Below are positions 5,878 to 6,764 of a stretch of 6,764 bases of DNA, one piece after another. The translations under genes and the position numbers were made by a program. The DNA is taken from assembly GCA_964529795.1 (NCBI GenBank), contig CAZGXM010000094.1, positions 1 to 6,764 on the forward strand, in the 5' to 3' direction. Positions within the stretch are counted from its first letter, which is position 1. Every line of letters starts with the position of its first letter. Below the pieces are notes generated by a model. That model was not told the origin of the DNA and did no database searches. It saw only the letters and a program-made list of their open reading frames with translations. This DNA comes from CAZGXM01 sp964529795. Lineage in GTDB: Bacteria > Bacillota > JADQBR01.

Positions 5878-5987
5878 ATGGGCCAGAGGTCTGGCACCAT
5901 TACAGACAGAAATTGTTCACTATTAAACAGGTAGCAAAAATGCAGATGAAATAGTCTTATTATGAACAGCACCATGGTATCAAGGCA

Positions 5988-6540
5988 TTATTTTGGTGAG
6001 ATATCAGTCAATAAAGCGTAGCCGTTAAATACTTTTACCGTGGCAACAAGTTCCCCTCGCACAGACATTTTTTTCAGATTTTCCCCTGTATTTTCCGGGA
6101 CAAAGTACTTATCAAGATTATAATTTATTCTCGCTTGACCGTTATGATTATACCGCAGTTCATATAAATAAGGCAAAGTCCCTTTAAGAAATGTCCTGTT
6201 AAACGGTTTTTCCAATGTTATATGGTCTACCGTATGATAATCATTGACTTTTTCTAACACCACATAAAGTGTTATATCTCTCTCTGCGAAAAGAATGAGA
6301 TTCCTTTTTTGCTGCTTCCACCAGAGTTTCCGGAAATTTATCTATATCCACCTCATTGATTTTATAACTCAAGGCAACGTAGTCGCCTCTAAACAAATCC
6401 CTGGGATCGTAGGGTTCAGTTTCCAATTTTATCTCTTCGCCAAAAAACAGAGCCGAAAGAGGAAGGGCTGTCATGGATAACAAAATTACTATGGGAATTA
6501 TCACCGCACCAATATACTTCTCACGAATATTATTTTTCAT
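5988..6540 (-). pseudogene. GDYXXLXY domain protein, apparent +1 frameshift
   Basis: A small membrane-anchored protein of unknown function. The first part starts MKNNIREKYIGAVIIPIVIL, has one membrane segment (about residues 8-33), then PYDPRDLFRGDYVALSYKI, which contains the exact GDYxxLxY signature at 52-59. This frame ends at a TGA (6241-6243) after a non-homologous tail. The rest of the domain (LYVVLEK, then HTVDHITLEKP, LKGTLPYLYELRYN and an ending GYALLTDISPK) is in the +1 frame down to 5988. Removing one A from the AAAAAA run (6305-6310 on the plus strand) joins them as EAAKRNLILFAERDITLYVVLEK-type sequence and gives 183 residues, a normal family length. It may be a real mutation, a sequencing slip or a slippery site. 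The gene follows a DUF2157-like gene by a few bases, the usual arrangement. The ATG at 6540 has only a weak ribosome site (AGGATGA), suggesting coupling to the upstream gene. Confidence 0.8.
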
Positions 6541-6543
6541 GGG

Positions 6544-6764
6544 TCATCCTGTCTCGCTGTTTTTGATTCTTTGAAAGATAAATGCCATTGCCAACAAAAT
6601 CAATCCCCCGACCATGAAAAATAAGGACTTGGGCATGAAATTGAACATGGTATCAATGTAATACCTGAATATGATAATGCCGGAAAAGACCAGTGCCAAC
6701 AAGGCACCCTTATATACCAGGAACAATAAAAAAGTAAAAAAAAAAATATCTAACAAAAATATCA
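6544..6764 (-). CDS. DUF2157-like membrane protein, C-terminal fragment
   Basis: This is the C-terminal part, at least 72 codons, of a multi-pass membrane protein. The frame is open to the window edge, so the TTG at 6756 should not be taken as a start. Two hydrophobic helices are visible: DIFFFTFLLFLVYKGALLAL running into VFSGIIIF, then SLFFMVGGLILLAMAFIF. Between them stands FRYYIDTMFNFMPKS. The pattern 'RY-x-D ... P-x-SLFF-x-x-GG-x-x-L' followed by a short charged tail resembles the end of DUF2157-type proteins, which often precede GDYXXLXY genes, as here. The stop is 3 nt before the next ATG, indicating one operon. An A11 run on the plus strand (6736-6746) lies within the coding region and is prone to indel errors, so the frame upstream of it is less certain. 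Function unknown. Confidence 0.6.
   Translation of the reverse strand, partial: IFLLDIFFFTFLLFLVYKGALLALVFSGIIIFRYYIDTMFNFMPKSLFFMVGGLILLAMAFIFQRIKNSETG

Larger units (their letters stand above)
5826..5987. other. Spacer between the GDYXXLXY gene and tldD
   Basis: The 162 nt hold the sigma-H-like promoter and a short hairpin (GCCAG, ACCT, CTGGC on the minus strand, within 5882-5895). The hairpin has no T-run after it and so is not an obvious intrinsic terminator. A 40-codon frame exists on the minus strand (5975-5853) but lacks a ribosome site. I see no RNA gene. Confidence 0.5.

Noticed and set aside
5853..5975. 40-codon minus-strand frame in the spacer upstream of tldD (possible small peptide or TldD/E substrate)
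   Set aside because: There is no Shine-Dalgarno before its ATG, it overlaps the sigma-H-like promoter, and its composition shows no leader-core pattern of a RiPP precursor.

Overview
The window looks like chromosome from an anaerobic, spore-forming Firmicute of the Peptococcaceae/Desulfotomaculum type. The grounds are a B. subtilis-like EF-P, the gene order aroQ - M24 peptidase - efp (yqhS-yqhT-efp in Bacillus), a CD1247-type clostridial protein, strong AGGAGG ribosome sites with frequent GTG/TTG starts, and IS630 debris. Every supported gene lies on the minus strand, so transcription runs from high to low coordinates. The genus is an inference.

Right end (about 6764-5988): an AT-rich pair of membrane-protein genes. 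First comes the C-terminal end of a DUF2157-like multi-pass protein that runs off the window. Then comes a GDYXXLXY-family protein whose reading frame is broken by an apparent +1 frameshift at a six-base homopolymer. The two families are commonly neighbours.

Middle (5987-3063): a 177-nt spacer from the GDYXXLXY stop to the tldD ATG carries a good sigma-H-like promoter. It is followed by tldD and tldE, 15 nt apart, encoding the two subunits of the TldD/TldE metalloprotease. TldD has the HExxxH zinc motif and the downstream Cys ligand; TldE lacks the motif, as usual.

Left-centre (3062-236): a sigma-A-like promoter and a leader hairpin with the Shine-Dalgarno in its loop precede aroQ (type II 3-dehydroquinate dehydratase). 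Next come an Xaa-Pro peptidase, elongation factor P and a very acidic zinc-ribbon CD1247-family protein. A strong intrinsic terminator closes the unit. In Bacillus the corresponding genes lead into spoIIIA; here the next thing is mobile-element debris.

Left end (229-1): a 114-nt dyad with perfect 26-bp arms (MITE/REP-like) abuts the C-terminal remnant of an IS630-family transposase that continues beyond the window.

Most of the window is conserved housekeeping. The points worth a second look are the dyad element beside the transposase remnant, the GDYXXLXY frameshift, the sigma-H-like promoter before tldDE, and the short leader motifs shared between operons. I see no convincing undescribed multi-gene system here.
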